A stretch of 64,000 nt of DNA from Companilactobacillus zhongbaensis (GCF_003946515.1 NZ_RHOM01000008.1:57551-121550), one strand, 5' to 3'. Positions 18,557 to 28,065 are shown, numbered from the stretch's first letter. A program made the numbers and translations. The notes: generated from the sequence alone by a model not told the origin.

Positions 18557-20095
18557 ATGACTTTTCCAGTCTTGAAAGGAAGCGCTTATACATTAGTTCA
18601 CACGCCTGATATCTTAGTACATGAAGGTAAATTACAAGAAGAAGAAATGAGAAATAATCCTGATTCAGATTATTTGAAAGCTATTCCTGATCATTTACGT
18701 TCATTCGAAGATGTTGTTGGCTATGGTCCTAATCAAGCTTACATTGGTAACATTCATCCACGTGATTTGAAAGACATCGAACAACCGTGGTATGAGCATC
18801 CTATCGAAAATGCTTCAACAGAAGGTAAATTTGGTTCGATCTTAGATGAAGAATCATTTTACGGCTGTATGAAAGCAGTTGATATGTTTGATTTAGTAGT
18901 TTTGGAATCAGCCTATCAAGAAAAAGTGGCAAAGAAATTAAATGGCGATCCAGTTATTGGTAAATATTGGGTCACTTTGGATAAATTAACTGAAAACCCC
19001 GCTTCAGTTGATGACATTCAAAAGTTGATCGATGAAAAAGACGCAAAGCCATTGTACTTAGATGACAAACTAGTTGGTTGTGTTAAGAGAGCTCATGAAT
19101 TTGATGCTGCCTTAACTAGTGACGTTATGTTCGAAAACTTAGTAAGTAAAGCTTCAGCAGCTTATGGTTTAGCTGAATTGTTCTCCAAGAATGACATCGA
19201 ACCTAAAGATGTTGATTACTTGATCGAATGTAGTGAAGAGGGATGTGGTGACATGTTCCAACGTGGTGGAGGTAACTATGCCAAAGCCATCGGTGAAATT
19301 TGTGGCTGCGTTAACGCAACTGGTTCAGATACTCGTAGTTTCTGTGCTGGTCCTTCACACTCAATGGTTGAAGCTGCTGCCTTAGTTCAAGCAGGCGTTT
19401 ACTCAAACGTTGTTGTTTTAGCTGGTGGATCATCAGCTAAATTAGGTATGAATGGTAAAGATCACGTTAAAAAGGATCAACCACTCATCGAAGACTGCTT
19501 AGGGACATTCGCAATTCACGTTGCGGAAAATGACGGCAAGTCACCAGTTATCCGGACTGACATTGTAGGTAAGCATAAGATCGGTAGTGGAGCTGCTCCA
19601 CAAGCCATCATGCAAGCCATAGTTTCCGATCCCCTTGAAAAAGTCGGAATGACGATCAAAGATGTTGATGTATTTTCTGCCGAAATGCAAAATCCTGAAA
19701 TCACAGTGCCAGCTGGTGCCGGTGATATCCCAACAGCTAACTACAAGATGATCGCAGCTTTAGGTATCATGAAGAAAGTCTTTGATAGAACACAATTGAA
19801 TCAAGTTGTTGAAGACATTGGTATGCCTGGATTTGTTCCTACCCAAGGACACATTCCTTCAGGTGTTCCATTCTTAGGACATGCTAAAGAAATGATCGAA
19901 AACGGTGATATTCACCGGACAATGATCATTGGTAAAGGTAGCTTGTTCTTAGGAAGACTAACCAACCTCTTTGATGGAATTTCATTTATTGTGGAAGCAA
20001 ATGACGGTAAGACAGAAGACGAAACAGTCGATAAAGACACAATTCGTCAAATGATCGCCGAATCAATGAAACAATTTGCTGCTTCTCTAAAATAA
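18557..20095 (+). CDS. grdC: Glycine reductase component C, beta subunit
   Basis: A 512-residue member of the GrdC family, related to FabH-type thiolases. Component C takes the acetyl group from GrdA as a thioester and releases acetyl phosphate with phosphate. Landmarks are FEDVVGYGPNQAYIGN near residue 50, ECSEEGCGDMFQRGGGNYAKA, GCVNATGSDTRSFCAGPSHS and FVPTQGHIPSGVPFLGHA. The ATG at 18557 follows GGAGG; an in-frame TTG at 18542 would put that site inside the gene. It is followed by grdD after 29 bp. Confidence 0.95.
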   Translation: MTFPVLKGSAYTLVHTPDILVHEGKLQEEEMRNNPDSDYLKAIPDHLRSFEDVVGYGPNQAYIGNIHPRDLKDIEQPWYEHPIENASTEGKFGSILDEESFYGCMKAVDMFDLVVLESAYQEKVAKKLNGDPVIGKYWVTLDKLTENPASVDDIQKLIDEKDAKPLYLDDKLVGCVKRAHEFDAALTSDVMFENLVSKASAAYGLAELFSKNDIEPKDVDYLIECSEEGCGDMFQRGGGNYAKAIGEICGCVNATGSDTRSFCAGPSHSMVEAAALVQAGVYSNVVVLAGGSSAKLGMNGKDHVKKDQPLIEDCLGTFAIHVAENDGKSPVIRTDIVGKHKIGSGAAPQAIMQAIVSDPLEKVGMTIKDVDVFSAEMQNPEITVPAGAGDIPTANYKMIAALGIMKKVFDRTQLNQVVEDIGMPGFVPTQGHIPSGVPFLGHAKEMIENGDIHRTMIIGKGSLFLGRLTNLFDGISFIVEANDGKTEDETVDKDTIRQMIAESMKQFAASLK

Positions 20096-20124
20096 AAGAA
20101 AAATCAAATTAAGGAGGGAGAAAA

Positions 20125-21282
20125 ATGAATAATAACGTACAAAACACAATTGCAGATGTGTTTGATGAAATTGCCCAAGGTCTTGAAGATGGTAACTTCG
20201 GTTCAAGACCACGTGTGGGTGTCACACTAGTTGGCAGCGAGCACGGCGAAGAAGAAGTTCTTCGTGGTGCAGAACTAGCTCAAGCTAACGATCCCTCTAT
20301 TCAAGTAGTAGCTTTAGGAACGTTGAAGAGTGAAACAGTGGAAACTGTAGTAGCCAACGATCCTGAAGAAGCTCACAAGAAAATGGATGAAATGTTAGAT
20401 AACGGTCAATTAGATGCCGCAGTTACAATGCACTATACTTTCCCAATCGGTGTTTCTACAGTAGGACACCCAACCACCCCCGGGATGGGAAAGGCTATGT
20501 TTGTCGCCAATACCACTGGAACGTCTGACATGGAACGGATCAGTGCCATGGTCAAAAATGCTATTTCTGGTATTGCGGTGGCGAAAGCTAATGGTATCAA
20601 GGATCCAACAGTCGGTATCCTCAATATCGATGGTGCTCGCCAAGTTGAAATTTCTCTAAAGAAACTAAAAGATAACGGTTATAATATTAGCTTCACTCAA
20701 AGTCATCGTGCGGATGGCGGAGTGGTCATGCGTGGAAACGACTTATTGCAAGGCGTTCCTGACGTCATGGTAATGGACACATTAACTGGTAACATCGTTA
20801 TGAAGGTGATGAGTTCCTTCTTAACAGGTGGCAGTTATGAGTCAGTCGGTGACGGCTATGGTCCTGGTGTCGGTAAAGGTTACGATAAGATAATCAACAT
20901 TGTCAGTCGTGCCTCAGGAGCTAACGTCATTGCTGGTGCATTAAGCTACGCCGGTAATTGTGCCAAAGGTAATTTAACCGCAAAAGTAAATGCGGAATTC
21001 AAAGCCGCTGAAAAAGCTGGATTATCCGACGTATTAGATAATCTAACCGCTTCCCCCAAGAAGGATGATTCAGCAGAAGAAGTGAAAGAACCTGCAAAAA
21101 AAGCAGTTTCTGAAGCTATTTTAGGAATTGACATTTTAGTTTTGGAAGACGCAGTAACTGAATTATGGAAGGCAGATATTTATGCCACAAGTGGGATGGG
21201 ATGTACCGGACCTGTTGTTATGGTCGCTCCTGAAGACGAAAGTCACGCCCGCGAAGTTTTGAAGTCAGCTGATTTCTTGTAG
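20125..21282 (+). CDS. grdD: Glycine reductase component C, alpha subunit
   Basis: A 385-residue GrdD protein, similar in fold to PlsX phosphate acyltransferases. It completes component C and makes acetyl phosphate, which acetate kinase (not in window) can use to make ATP. Landmarks are GVTLVGSEHGEEEVL, HPTTPGMGKAMFV, GDGYGPGVGKGYDK and a conserved cysteine near the C-terminus in ATSGMGCTGPVVMV. A lysine/glutamate-rich linker lies around residues 312-332. The ATG follows GGAGGG. It ends the grd operon; a strong terminator follows. Confidence 0.95.
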   Translation: MNNNVQNTIADVFDEIAQGLEDGNFGSRPRVGVTLVGSEHGEEEVLRGAELAQANDPSIQVVALGTLKSETVETVVANDPEEAHKKMDEMLDNGQLDAAVTMHYTFPIGVSTVGHPTTPGMGKAMFVANTTGTSDMERISAMVKNAISGIAVAKANGIKDPTVGILNIDGARQVEISLKKLKDNGYNISFTQSHRADGGVVMRGNDLLQGVPDVMVMDTLTGNIVMKVMSSFLTGGSYESVGDGYGPGVGKGYDKIINIVSRASGANVIAGALSYAGNCAKGNLTAKVNAEFKAAEKAGLSDVLDNLTASPKKDDSAEEVKEPAKKAVSEAILGIDILVLEDAVTELWKADIYATSGMGCTGPVVMVAPEDESHAREVLKSADFL

Positions 21283-21375
21283 TCACTGATTTATGGTTTT
21301 AGTTATATTATGTTTCCCTTTCCAAAAAATCCCCCAAAATCCTCCGAATCCCCCAAGATTCGATTTTAAATTTGG

Positions 21376-21412
21376 CCATAAGTCTCTTGTTTTGAGACTT
21401 ATGGTTTTTTTG
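21376..21412 (+). terminator. Terminator of the grd operon
   Basis: CCATAAGTCTC-TTGTTTT-GAGACTTATGG followed by seven T. An 11 bp perfect stem. Confidence 0.92.
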
Positions 21413-21436
21413 TTTGGTTTTGGATTTTTATTGTGG

Positions 21437-21700
21437 TCGGTTGTGTGTGTGGTGGTTCACTGCCGGAGCTGTGGGGGTTCCGGGAATTGCGCCGTGGAAC
21501 GCTGCGGGCCAACTTTGAGCTATCCAAGGAAACCCGCCTTGGACATCTCAAAGCTTGACCTTTTCGTAAGCACGGCCCATGCCGTGCAAACGAAAATTTC
21601 GCAGCTGACGGCGAATTCCCTCCACCCCCACAGCTCCTAGGTTTTTCCATAAACTGTTTTTTTCGTGGGGTTACGGTACTTAGTTTTATAGTGGTATGTT
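21437..21700 (+). repeat. Family A structured element, copy 3
   Basis: The outer stem GGAGCTGTGGGGGT (21465-21478) pairs perfectly with ACCCCCACAGCTCC (21624-21637). Compared with copy 1, both strands of the stem have changed together (TT/AA to AG/CT). Inner stems and the tail TACGGTACTTAGTTTTATAG are as in copy 1. It lies after the grd terminator in the same orientation as the operon. Confidence 0.85.
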
Positions 21701-22040
21701 GTTTTGGTTTATGCGGATCTTCCTATCTATTTTGTGGTATCGGTCTGTTCTGGTATTTCTATCTGTTCTGATTTTTGTTTGGTGTTGCCATCGGTTGCTA
21801 TTTTATTGGGTTTACTGGATTCTTAGTTTTTTGCTGAATTTAGTATTTTTGATCTGCTTCCGATCTGGTCGTTTGATTTTGTTTTGTGCTTTGTTGTTTA
21901 GTTTGAATTAGGTATGTTTGCTGGTATTTTTCTTGTGGTACCTAATTGTTGCTCTGTTTGCCTTTTCTTTTTGTTCTTTCTATTTTTTTTGTTCTCGTTG
22001 GACTTTGTCCAACTCGGATTTTATTAGACCCTAAACACAA
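21701..22040. other. T/G-rich intergenic stretch without a supported gene
   Basis: This 340 bp stretch is strongly T-rich on the plus strand. A 71-codon hydrophobic frame (21696-21911) is best explained by the T content and has no clear ribosome site. It is part of the compositional patch around copies 3 and 4. Confidence 0.55.
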
Positions 22041-22076
22041 AAAAAGCAGTGTTCTTAGTTTCGAACACTGCTTTTT
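22041..22076. terminator. Terminator after cardiolipin synthase
   Basis: AAAAAGCAGTGTTC-TTAGTTT-CGAACACTGCTTTTT; serves the minus-strand cls gene. Confidence 0.85.
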
Positions 22077-22136
22077 GGCATGTCATTGTATATTGATTTT
22101 GTTGGTAAATACTTGGCTCTTTTTTCTCTTTTTCCC

Positions 22137-23606
22137 TTACAATATTGGGGATAATAGGCGGGAGAATCTTTGTTTGAAGTGCATCCAGATGCCTTGGTTG
22201 TCTATTATTTCTTGTGTTAATAGGGTGGAGTTTTCCATGTCATTTTCGAAGGATCTTTTTACTTTGTGGGCTATTTTTGAGTCGTAGATGAAGGCGTTGG
22301 CTTCGAAGTTTAGGGAGTAGCTTCTGAAGTCGTGGTTCATTGAGCCTACTGAGCAGATTTTTTCGTCTATGATGGATGTTTTGGCGTGCATGAAGCCTTT
22401 TTCGTAGGTGTAGATTTTTATGCCGAATTGGGTTAGTAGGTTGGAGTAGTATTGGGTTGCTCTGAAGATGAAGGGGTGGTCTGGCATGCATGGGACCATT
22501 ATTCTTACGTCTACTCCTGATCTGGCGGCTATGGTTAGGGCGGTGAACATTGGATCATCTGGGATTAGGTATGGTGTTTGTAGCCATACGCTTTTTTTTG
22601 CGTTGATGATCATGTCGATGAAGCCGTCTTTTAGGATTTCTTGTCTTGAGTCTGGGCCGTCCGTTACTATTTGGATCGGTAGGTTGGTGTTTTCGTTGAA
22701 ACGGTCAGCTGGGAAGTATTTGTCCATGAATATTAATGGCTTTACGTGGCGGTCGGTTGAGGCGTTCCAGTCTTGGAAAAATCTTTCTTGCATTAAGAGT
22801 GTGGCTGTTCCTTTTACGCGGATGTGACTGTCTCTCCAGTAGCCGAATTTTTTTGAGTTGCCTACGTATTGGTCTCCGACGTTGAAGCCTCCGATCCAGC
22901 CGGCTGTTCCGTCTATTATGACTAGTTTACGGTGAAGGTGGTAGTTTAGTCTGGTTTTGTAGATGACGTTTTTTGAGGTGATGAATGGTAGTACTTGTCC
23001 GCCGGCTGCTTCGAATTCTTTGAACCAGCGACGGTTGTTGCCTCCTGATCCCCAAGGGTCAAATAGTAGTCGGACTTCTAGTCCTTGCTTGGCTTTTTCC
23101 GTTAGGATGTCGAGAAATTCTTGACCGATGTCGCTTTTGATGAAGGCATAGTATTCGACGTGAATGGTTTCTTTGGCTTTTTTGATGTCGTCAAAGAGGC
23201 GTTGGAATTTTTCTTTTCCGTCAAAAAACAGTTCGATCTCATTGTGCCGTGTTAATGGTGTTTCCTCGGTTTTGTCGAAGAAGCTGATTACGTGTCTGGC
23301 GTAATAAGTTTCGTCGTAGCGCGATCCTCGTTTTGGCTTGTGTTTTTCTGCTTCAGCAATTTTTTTCAGCTGATTTAAGCCGATGTGTTGCTGGTTACCG
23401 ATGTTAAAAATCTTTTCTTGGGCGATCCCGCGTCCGAAGAAGGCATATATTAAGAAGCCAATTACTGGTAGCAACATTAACACTAATATCCACGCCCAAG
23501 TGGTGACGATATTTCTTGGTCTATGGAATACCGTGATCAAAGCTATGATTGTGTTTAGTAGTAGTATGGCTAGTATTGTTAGTATTAGCCAATGGTCTAT
23601 TAGCAT
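22137..23606 (-). CDS. cls: Cardiolipin synthase
   Basis: A 489-residue phospholipase-D superfamily enzyme that joins phosphatidylglycerols into cardiolipin. Two N-terminal membrane helices (residues 5-25 and 38-58) are followed by two HKD motifs: HLHRKLVIIDG with GGFNVGDQY, and FMHAKTSIIDE with GSMNHDFRS. The ATG follows GGGGAGA. Its coding strand is unusually A/C-rich (plus strand G+T about 70 percent at 22381-22440), unlike the neighbouring grd genes. This bias matches the flanking family A copies rather than the gene's function or orientation. Confidence 0.95.
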   Translation of the reverse strand: MLIDHWLILTILAILLLNTIIALITVFHRPRNIVTTWAWILVLMLLPVIGFLIYAFFGRGIAQEKIFNIGNQQHIGLNQLKKIAEAEKHKPKRGSRYDETYYARHVISFFDKTEETPLTRHNEIELFFDGKEKFQRLFDDIKKAKETIHVEYYAFIKSDIGQEFLDILTEKAKQGLEVRLLFDPWGSGGNNRRWFKEFEAAGGQVLPFITSKNVIYKTRLNYHLHRKLVIIDGTAGWIGGFNVGDQYVGNSKKFGYWRDSHIRVKGTATLLMQERFFQDWNASTDRHVKPLIFMDKYFPADRFNENTNLPIQIVTDGPDSRQEILKDGFIDMIINAKKSVWLQTPYLIPDDPMFTALTIAARSGVDVRIMVPCMPDHPFIFRATQYYSNLLTQFGIKIYTYEKGFMHAKTSIIDEKICSVGSMNHDFRSYSLNFEANAFIYDSKIAHKVKRSFENDMENSTLLTQEIIDNQGIWMHFKQRFSRLLSPIL

Positions 23607-23684
23607 TGTTTTCTCCCCATTGATTCTTTTATATAAAAAAAGTGTACGTCAAAATGGAAAATAATGCTATTTTTAATATTTTTT

Positions 23685-23935
23685 TGGAGGGTTATTCCCG
23701 GTTCTGCGGGGGGGTTCCGAGAATTGCGACCGCAGAACGCCATGGGCACCACTCTGAGCTATCCGAAGGAAACCGCTTCGGACATCTCACAGCTGGGCCT
23801 TTCACTAGGCAATAAATTGCCAAGTGAAATTTCATGGCTGACGGTCGAATTCTCTCCACCCCCCCGCAGAACCTAAGTTTGTGGAATAATCCTCTTTTGG
23901 TGGGTGGATACCGTCCTTAGTTTTATGGTGGTGAA
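23685..23935 (+). repeat. Family A structured element, copy 4
   Basis: Outer stem GGTTCTGCGGGGGGGT (23700-23715) pairs perfectly with 23858-23873. The second stem reads GAGAATT/AATTCTC and CGACCG/CGGTCG, co-varying with copy 1. The second inner arm is TTTCACT-a-GGCAAT with ATTGCC-a-AGTGAAA. The usual lead-in is degenerate (TTATTCCCGG). This copy is the exception to the rule of lying 3' of a same-strand gene: its left neighbour cls is divergent. Confidence 0.85.
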
Positions 23936-24159
23936 TTGTTTTTGTTTAGATTGAGTTTTCCTGTTGATTATTCTTTATTGATTTTTATGTTTGGGTATAT
24001 CTATTTCATTTATTATGAGGAGAACCCCATTTTCTCGTTTTTTTAAGCCTTTAATAACTTTTATATGCTTGAAATTTTGTATCGAATTTTTAATAGATTT
24101 CTTTTTTCTTCTATATTATTCGAAATCTGGAGCACAAACATTAACATAGTAAAACAGTA
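23936..24159. other. Junction between element flank and inserted gene pair
   Basis: The plus strand changes here from T/G-rich (to about 24,010) to the ordinary AT-rich composition of the ATPase pair. No gene is seen. Confidence 0.4.
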
Positions 24160-24699
24160 CTAATTTTCCTTTTTCAGCAGATCTGATAGGTTGTAGCCCT
24201 CACTTGATGTTACTCGGTCGTATTCTTTGATGGAAGAAATCAAGTCTGAGGTTTTCCAAAAATTTTCATGGTATGAGAAACTTTTTTTTAGGTGTAAATA
24301 TTCATTCGCATATTTACTGGGTTTCAATTTCTTATGATTGTTTTGATAATCGTCATATTTACCTTCTGAAATTATATGGAGTATTTCAATTTCTGGAGAT
24401 GTGATGATCGTCAATACTTCCTCAATTTTGTGTTCATATACCGGTGGAATATTATACTTTTCACCTTTGGAATCAATAATTCTAATAATATAAATTGTAT
24501 TGCTCATTTCATGTCCTAGGTGTGATTTACAAAAACTTGGTAAGCCACAACGTTTAAAAATTTTACCTTCCAATAAATCGTCTCGGTTAAATATTAATTG
24601 ATTATTGTCCAGTAAGTTCTCAATTATGGCCTTTTCGGCGCTTCCTTCATAGAGCAATGCTATTTTGTGATTTTTGGGAATAATTAGTTTATTTGTCAT
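24160..24699 (-). CDS. TOPRIM-like partner of the upstream ATPase (RloB/AriB-type, putative defence)
   Basis: A 179-residue protein from the ATG at 24699, which overlaps the ATPase gene by 11 bp. It has the outline of small TOPRIM-like nucleases that accompany AAA ATPases: LLYEGSAEKAIIENLL (acidic residue after a strand) near residue 15, then IYIIRIIDSKGEKY, then ILHIISEGKYDDY. I cannot assign an exact family; RloB, AbiLii and the AriB protein of PARIS are the best analogies. Lysine- and isoleucine-rich composition differs from its neighbours. Function as anti-phage or plasmid defence is inference from the pairing. Confidence 0.55.
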   Translation of the reverse strand: MTNKLIIPKNHKIALLYEGSAEKAIIENLLDNNQLIFNRDDLLEGKIFKRCGLPSFCKSHLGHEMSNTIYIIRIIDSKGEKYNIPPVYEHKIEEVLTIITSPEIEILHIISEGKYDDYQNNHKKLKPSKYANEYLHLKKSFSYHENFWKTSDLISSIKEYDRVTSSEGYNLSDLLKKEN

Positions 24700-25861
24700 C
24701 GTGGTTACCAAATTTTTTGTTAAATGATTTTCGTACACTCATCATTAAATCGTAATTTGGAGCGGTACCGCCTAAGTAGTCACTTTCAAAAACTTCGCTT
24801 TTTTTGAAGTCATTTCTATCTAATAATTCAGCAAGATTGTCCAAAGTCATCTTTTCTTGCCGACGTGCAATAAGTACATCATCATTACGGTCGAATGCAT
24901 CCAATAATTCTGGATAATGAGTTGTGAAGACAAGTTTGGCATTGTTTTTATTAATCGTCTTATCTTGAAAGATGCTAATAAAGGTTTTGACGATGGCTTT
25001 GTTAAAATGATTTTCTAATTCATCAACTAACAGAACTGAACCAGTTTCTAAAATTAACCAGGCAACGGTGAATAGAGCAATTCCTTTGAGTGTTCCTGAA
25101 GAAAAGTACTGACTTAGCTCGGATACACTGTTAATTCTTAATTCGTTCCCTGAATAAAATTTTAATCGATATTGTTTTTTTGATTCATCAACAGTGTCAT
25201 CAACAACTTTGAAATATTCAATGCTAGGATCTAAATATGATAATACTTCCGGTGACACAAATTCCTGTCCTAGTAAGTAGTCGGCAGAAAGGAAGCTGTT
25301 AAAGTATAGTGACTCTGGTTTATTGTTAGATCTTTTGGATTTGTTTAGAATTTTTCTGAAGACGGAAAAATTATCTGGGAGAAGGCCAGACTCAATTTCA
25401 TTTCTTTCTAGTGTGGCCGTACTGTTTGAAAAATCGCATAAATTTTTCTTGGTTACTCCTGAAATACCTTTTTCAAAAATGCTCTCATTAGTAAATTCGA
25501 ATTTATTATCTTCACTTTTTTTTAATTCAGAATTAACAAGGTATATTCTTTTCTCATTGTCATCAAACAAATAAACCTTGATATTAAATTCTTTGCCAAT
25601 GAATGCGTGTTGCATATCTGTGAAACCTTCTCCGGAAAGATAAACTTTTATGATTTCATTGGTGATGGATAGTGCTGTGGTCTTTCCAACAGCATTGATT
25701 CCAACCACGGACATTACATTATGTACATATATTCGATTAAAAATATTGGTTAAGCTATCTGAGTTATTGTCAGTTGCTCGCTGTTTAGCTACGAAATCAA
25801 AGCTGAATCGTTCGCTTTTGTATAATTTTAATCCATTTATGTCAAATTTTAACAATTCCAT
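24689..25861 (-). CDS. AAA/OLD-like ATPase (SMC-type ABC fold), putative defence
   Basis: A 390-residue ATPase with Walker A VVGINAVGKTTAL near residue 53 and Walker B VLLVDELENHFNKAIV near residue 280, then LVFTTHYPELLDAF as the H-loop. This is the AAA_15/AAA_21 domain seen in OLD, RloA, PtuA, GajA and AriA proteins. An ABC-like LSQYFSSGTLKG signature lies before Walker B. The ATG at 25861 follows GGAGG; an upstream TTG/ATG frame would swallow it. It overlaps the TOPRIM-like partner. Its composition (G+T 35 percent of the plus strand at 25021-25080) contrasts with 70 percent in trpA next door. Confidence 0.75.
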   Translation of the reverse strand: MELLKFDINGLKLYKSERFSFDFVAKQRATDNNSDSLTNIFNRIYVHNVMSVVGINAVGKTTALSITNEIIKVYLSGEGFTDMQHAFIGKEFNIKVYLFDDNEKRIYLVNSELKKSEDNKFEFTNESIFEKGISGVTKKNLCDFSNSTATLERNEIESGLLPDNFSVFRKILNKSKRSNNKPESLYFNSFLSADYLLGQEFVSPEVLSYLDPSIEYFKVVDDTVDESKKQYRLKFYSGNELRINSVSELSQYFSSGTLKGIALFTVAWLILETGSVLLVDELENHFNKAIVKTFISIFQDKTINKNNAKLVFTTHYPELLDAFDRNDDVLIARRQEKMTLDNLAELLDRNDFKKSEVFESDYLGGTAPNYDLMMSVRKSFNKKFGNHDDK

Positions 25862-25887
25862 AATTGTTCCTCCATCCACGAATTATA

Positions 25888-25964
25888 CGTTTATATTATC
25901 ATATACTGATACTATTTCCTATAAGATTTGTGAATATAAACGAGGAACTCGTTTATATTCACAA
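25888..25964. promoter_or_regulatory. Repeated CGTTTATATT boxes and 17 bp palindrome upstream of the ATPase
   Basis: TTGTGAATATAAACGAG-GAA-CTCGTTTATATTCACAA (25928-25964, each arm 17 bp) is a perfect inverted repeat. The core CGTTTATATT occurs a third time at 25888-25897, nearer the ATPase start. This looks like an operator array for control of the gene pair. It could instead be a hairpin at the insertion boundary. Confidence 0.5.
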
Positions 25965-25988
25965 TAAAATTCTAAACTTTTATTTCTT

Positions 25989-26047
25989 ATTGAAACATCA
26001 AAAGAGCAACTCCAATTATTTTCATTATTGAAGTTGCTCTTTTGATG
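25989..26047 (-). terminator. Terminator after trpA
   Basis: AACATCAAAAGAGCAACT pairs with AGTTGCTCTTTTGATGTT (18 bp arms, 20-base loop); on the minus strand the right arm ends in a T-rich run. Confidence 0.8.
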
Positions 26048-26070
26048 TTGATGCATATTTAGACTTTTAC

Positions 26071-26850
26071 TTATGCTTTTACCGAAATGGCATTTTTGAT
26101 GCTTTTGGCATATTCAGCTAGGTCCTGTTGGGTATTTGCTGAGTTTTTGGCGATTATTTTTACGACTGCGCTGCCGATGATTACTCCGTCAGAGATGGCT
26201 GATAGTTTTTCTGCTTGCTCTGGGGAGTGGATGCCGAAGCCTATTGCTACTGGGACGTCGGTTGCTTGTTTGATTTTTTCTATGGTGTTTTTTAGTTGAG
26301 TTGAGAAGTCTTCTCTTACTCCTGTTACTCCTAGGGATGAGACCATGTAGATGAAGCCGGTGGCTGTTTTGGCTATTTTTTCGATCCGGTCTCCTGAAGT
26401 TGGGGCAATTAGTGGGATTAAGTCGATGTCATATTTGTTGGCGATCGGCTTTAATTCGTTGTGTTCTTCGTAGGGTAGGTCGGGGATCACTAGGCCGGAG
26501 ATTTTGAGTGATTGACATTTTTGGCAGAATTTTTCGTAGCCGTATTTGAAGGCGATGTTTAAGTATGTCAAAAAGATGATCGGTACGTCGGTTTTTTGAC
26601 GAGCTTTTTCTACGATGTCAAAGACTACGTCGGTATTTACTCCGGAGGCGAAGGCACGTAGGTCGGCGTCTTGGATCACGGGACCGTCTGCTACTGGGTC
26701 GGAGAAGGGGATTCCTAGTTCTACGATGTCGGCGCCGTTTTCTGCTAAGGTGATGATGCTTTCTACTGTCGTATCAAAGTTTGGATCATCTGCTACTAGG
26801 AAGGGAATGAATGCTTTTTTGTTTGAAAAAATTTGTTTTAAATTAGTCAT
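26071..26850 (-). CDS. trpA: Tryptophan synthase alpha chain
   Basis: A 259-residue TIM-barrel subunit that splits indole-glycerol phosphate to indole. Catalytic Glu is in [21 protein letters not shown] near residue 42-60, catalytic Asp in [10 protein letters not shown], and the phosphate loop is GFGIHSPEQ with GVIIGSAVV. It overlaps trpB by 8 bp and ends the trpDCFBA unit. Its 3' part is markedly T/G-rich on the plus strand (T 22, G 20, C 10, A 8 at 26221-26280), while trpB is not; see findings. Confidence 0.97.
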   Translation of the reverse strand: MTNLKQIFSNKKAFIPFLVADDPNFDTTVESIITLAENGADIVELGIPFSDPVADGPVIQDADLRAFASGVNTDVVFDIVEKARQKTDVPIIFLTYLNIAFKYGYEKFCQKCQSLKISGLVIPDLPYEEHNELKPIANKYDIDLIPLIAPTSGDRIEKIAKTATGFIYMVSSLGVTGVREDFSTQLKNTIEKIKQATDVPVAIGFGIHSPEQAEKLSAISDGVIIGSAVVKIIAKNSANTQQDLAEYAKSIKNAISVKA

Positions 26851-28051
26851 CGATATTTACTCCTCTGTATTTTGCGATTGAGGCAACGTCTTTGTCACCA
26901 CGTCCTGATAATGTGCAGATGATGATTTGATCTTTACGCATTTTAGGGGCGATTTTTTCTACGTAGGCTACGGCGTGGCAACTTTCGATGGCTGCTACGA
27001 TTCCTTCGATCTTGGCGATGTATTCGAATGCGTCAACGGCTTCGTCATCTGTGATGCCAACGTATTTAGCACGTTTTAATTCGGCTAAGTGAGCGTGTTC
27101 TGGTCCGACACCTGGATAGTCTAGTCCAGCTGAGATGGAGTAAACTTTATCGATCTGGCCGTATTTATTTTGCAGGAACATTGATTTCATACCGTGGAAA
27201 ATACCAACAGAACCTCGTTCGATCGTGGCCGCTGTTTGGTCGGTGTCGACACCTTTACCGGCAGCTTCACAGCCGACTAGTTGTACGTCTTTGTCGTCGA
27301 TATAGTCGGCGAAACTTCCGATGGCATTACTACCACCACCGACACAAGCTACGACCATGTCAGGCAATCTTCCTTCAGCTTCTAAGATTTGTTGCTTGGA
27401 TTCTTTACTGATAACGCTTTGGAAGTCGTGAACCATCTCTGGGAATGGATAAGGACCTACGGCTGAACCCATTACGTAAAAAGTATCGTCGATCCGTTGA
27501 GTCCACTCTTGTAAAGTGGCATTAACGGCGTCTTTTAGGACCATTGAACCAGTTGTCACGGGATGAACTTTAGCACCTAGTAATTCCATCCGGTAGACGT
27601 TTAATTTTTGCCGTTCAGTGTCTTCTTTACCCATGAAGATCTCACAGTCCATATTGAATAAAGCGGCGATAGTAGCGGTTGCGACCCCGTGTTGGCCGGC
27701 ACCAGTTTCGGCAATCAAACGAGTCTTGCCCATTCTTTTAGCTAATAAAGCTTGGCCAATAACGTTGTTGATCTTGTGAGCACCAGTGTGGTTAAGGTCC
27801 TCACGTTTAAGATAAATTTTGGCACCGCCAAGGTCTTCCGTCATTTGTTTTGCGTAATATAACAATGAAGGACGGTTAGCATAGTTATTAAGTAGATCAT
27901 GCAACTCCTTCAAAAAGTCGGGATCGTCTTTGTACTTGTTATAAGCTGCAGCCACCCGATCGAGTTCTCCCATCAAAGTTTCGGGGATGTATTGACCTCC
28001 GAATTCTCCGTAATGACGTGATGGTGTAGTTTCTTTTTCCATTTCTTTCAT
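26843..28051 (-). CDS. trpB: Tryptophan synthase beta chain
   Basis: A 402-residue PLP enzyme that joins indole and serine. The PLP lysine is in [18 protein letters not shown], the phosphate loop is [12 protein letters not shown] and the C-terminal signature is [11 protein letters not shown]. Start at 28051 follows GGAGG on the minus strand; a second in-frame ATG is at 28042. It overlaps trpA and follows trpF by 14 bp. Confidence 0.97.
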   Translation of the reverse strand: MKEMEKETTPSRHYGEFGGQYIPETLMGELDRVAAAYNKYKDDPDFLKELHDLLNNYANRPSLLYYAKQMTEDLGGAKIYLKREDLNHTGAHKINNVIGQALLAKRMGKTRLIAETGAGQHGVATATIAALFNMDCEIFMGKEDTERQKLNVYRMELLGAKVHPVTTGSMVLKDAVNATLQEWTQRIDDTFYVMGSAVGPYPFPEMVHDFQSVISKESKQQILEAEGRLPDMVVACVGGGSNAIGSFADYIDDKDVQLVGCEAAGKGVDTDQTAATIERGSVGIFHGMKSMFLQNKYGQIDKVYSISAGLDYPGVGPEHAHLAELKRAKYVGITDDEAVDAFEYIAKIEGIVAAIESCHAVAYVEKIAPKMRKDQIIICTLSGRGDKDVASIAKYRGVNIDD

Positions 28052-28065
28052 GGTATTTCCTCCTA

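Noticed and set aside
21696..21911. 71-codon hydrophobic ORF
   Set aside because: It lies in a very T-rich patch where hydrophobic frames arise by composition; no ribosome site or conserved motif.
24160..25861. Septu (PtuAB) or Gabija assignment
   Set aside because: The small partner lacks an HNH motif (PtuB) and is not a UvrD-like helicase (GajB); a TOPRIM-like partner fits better.
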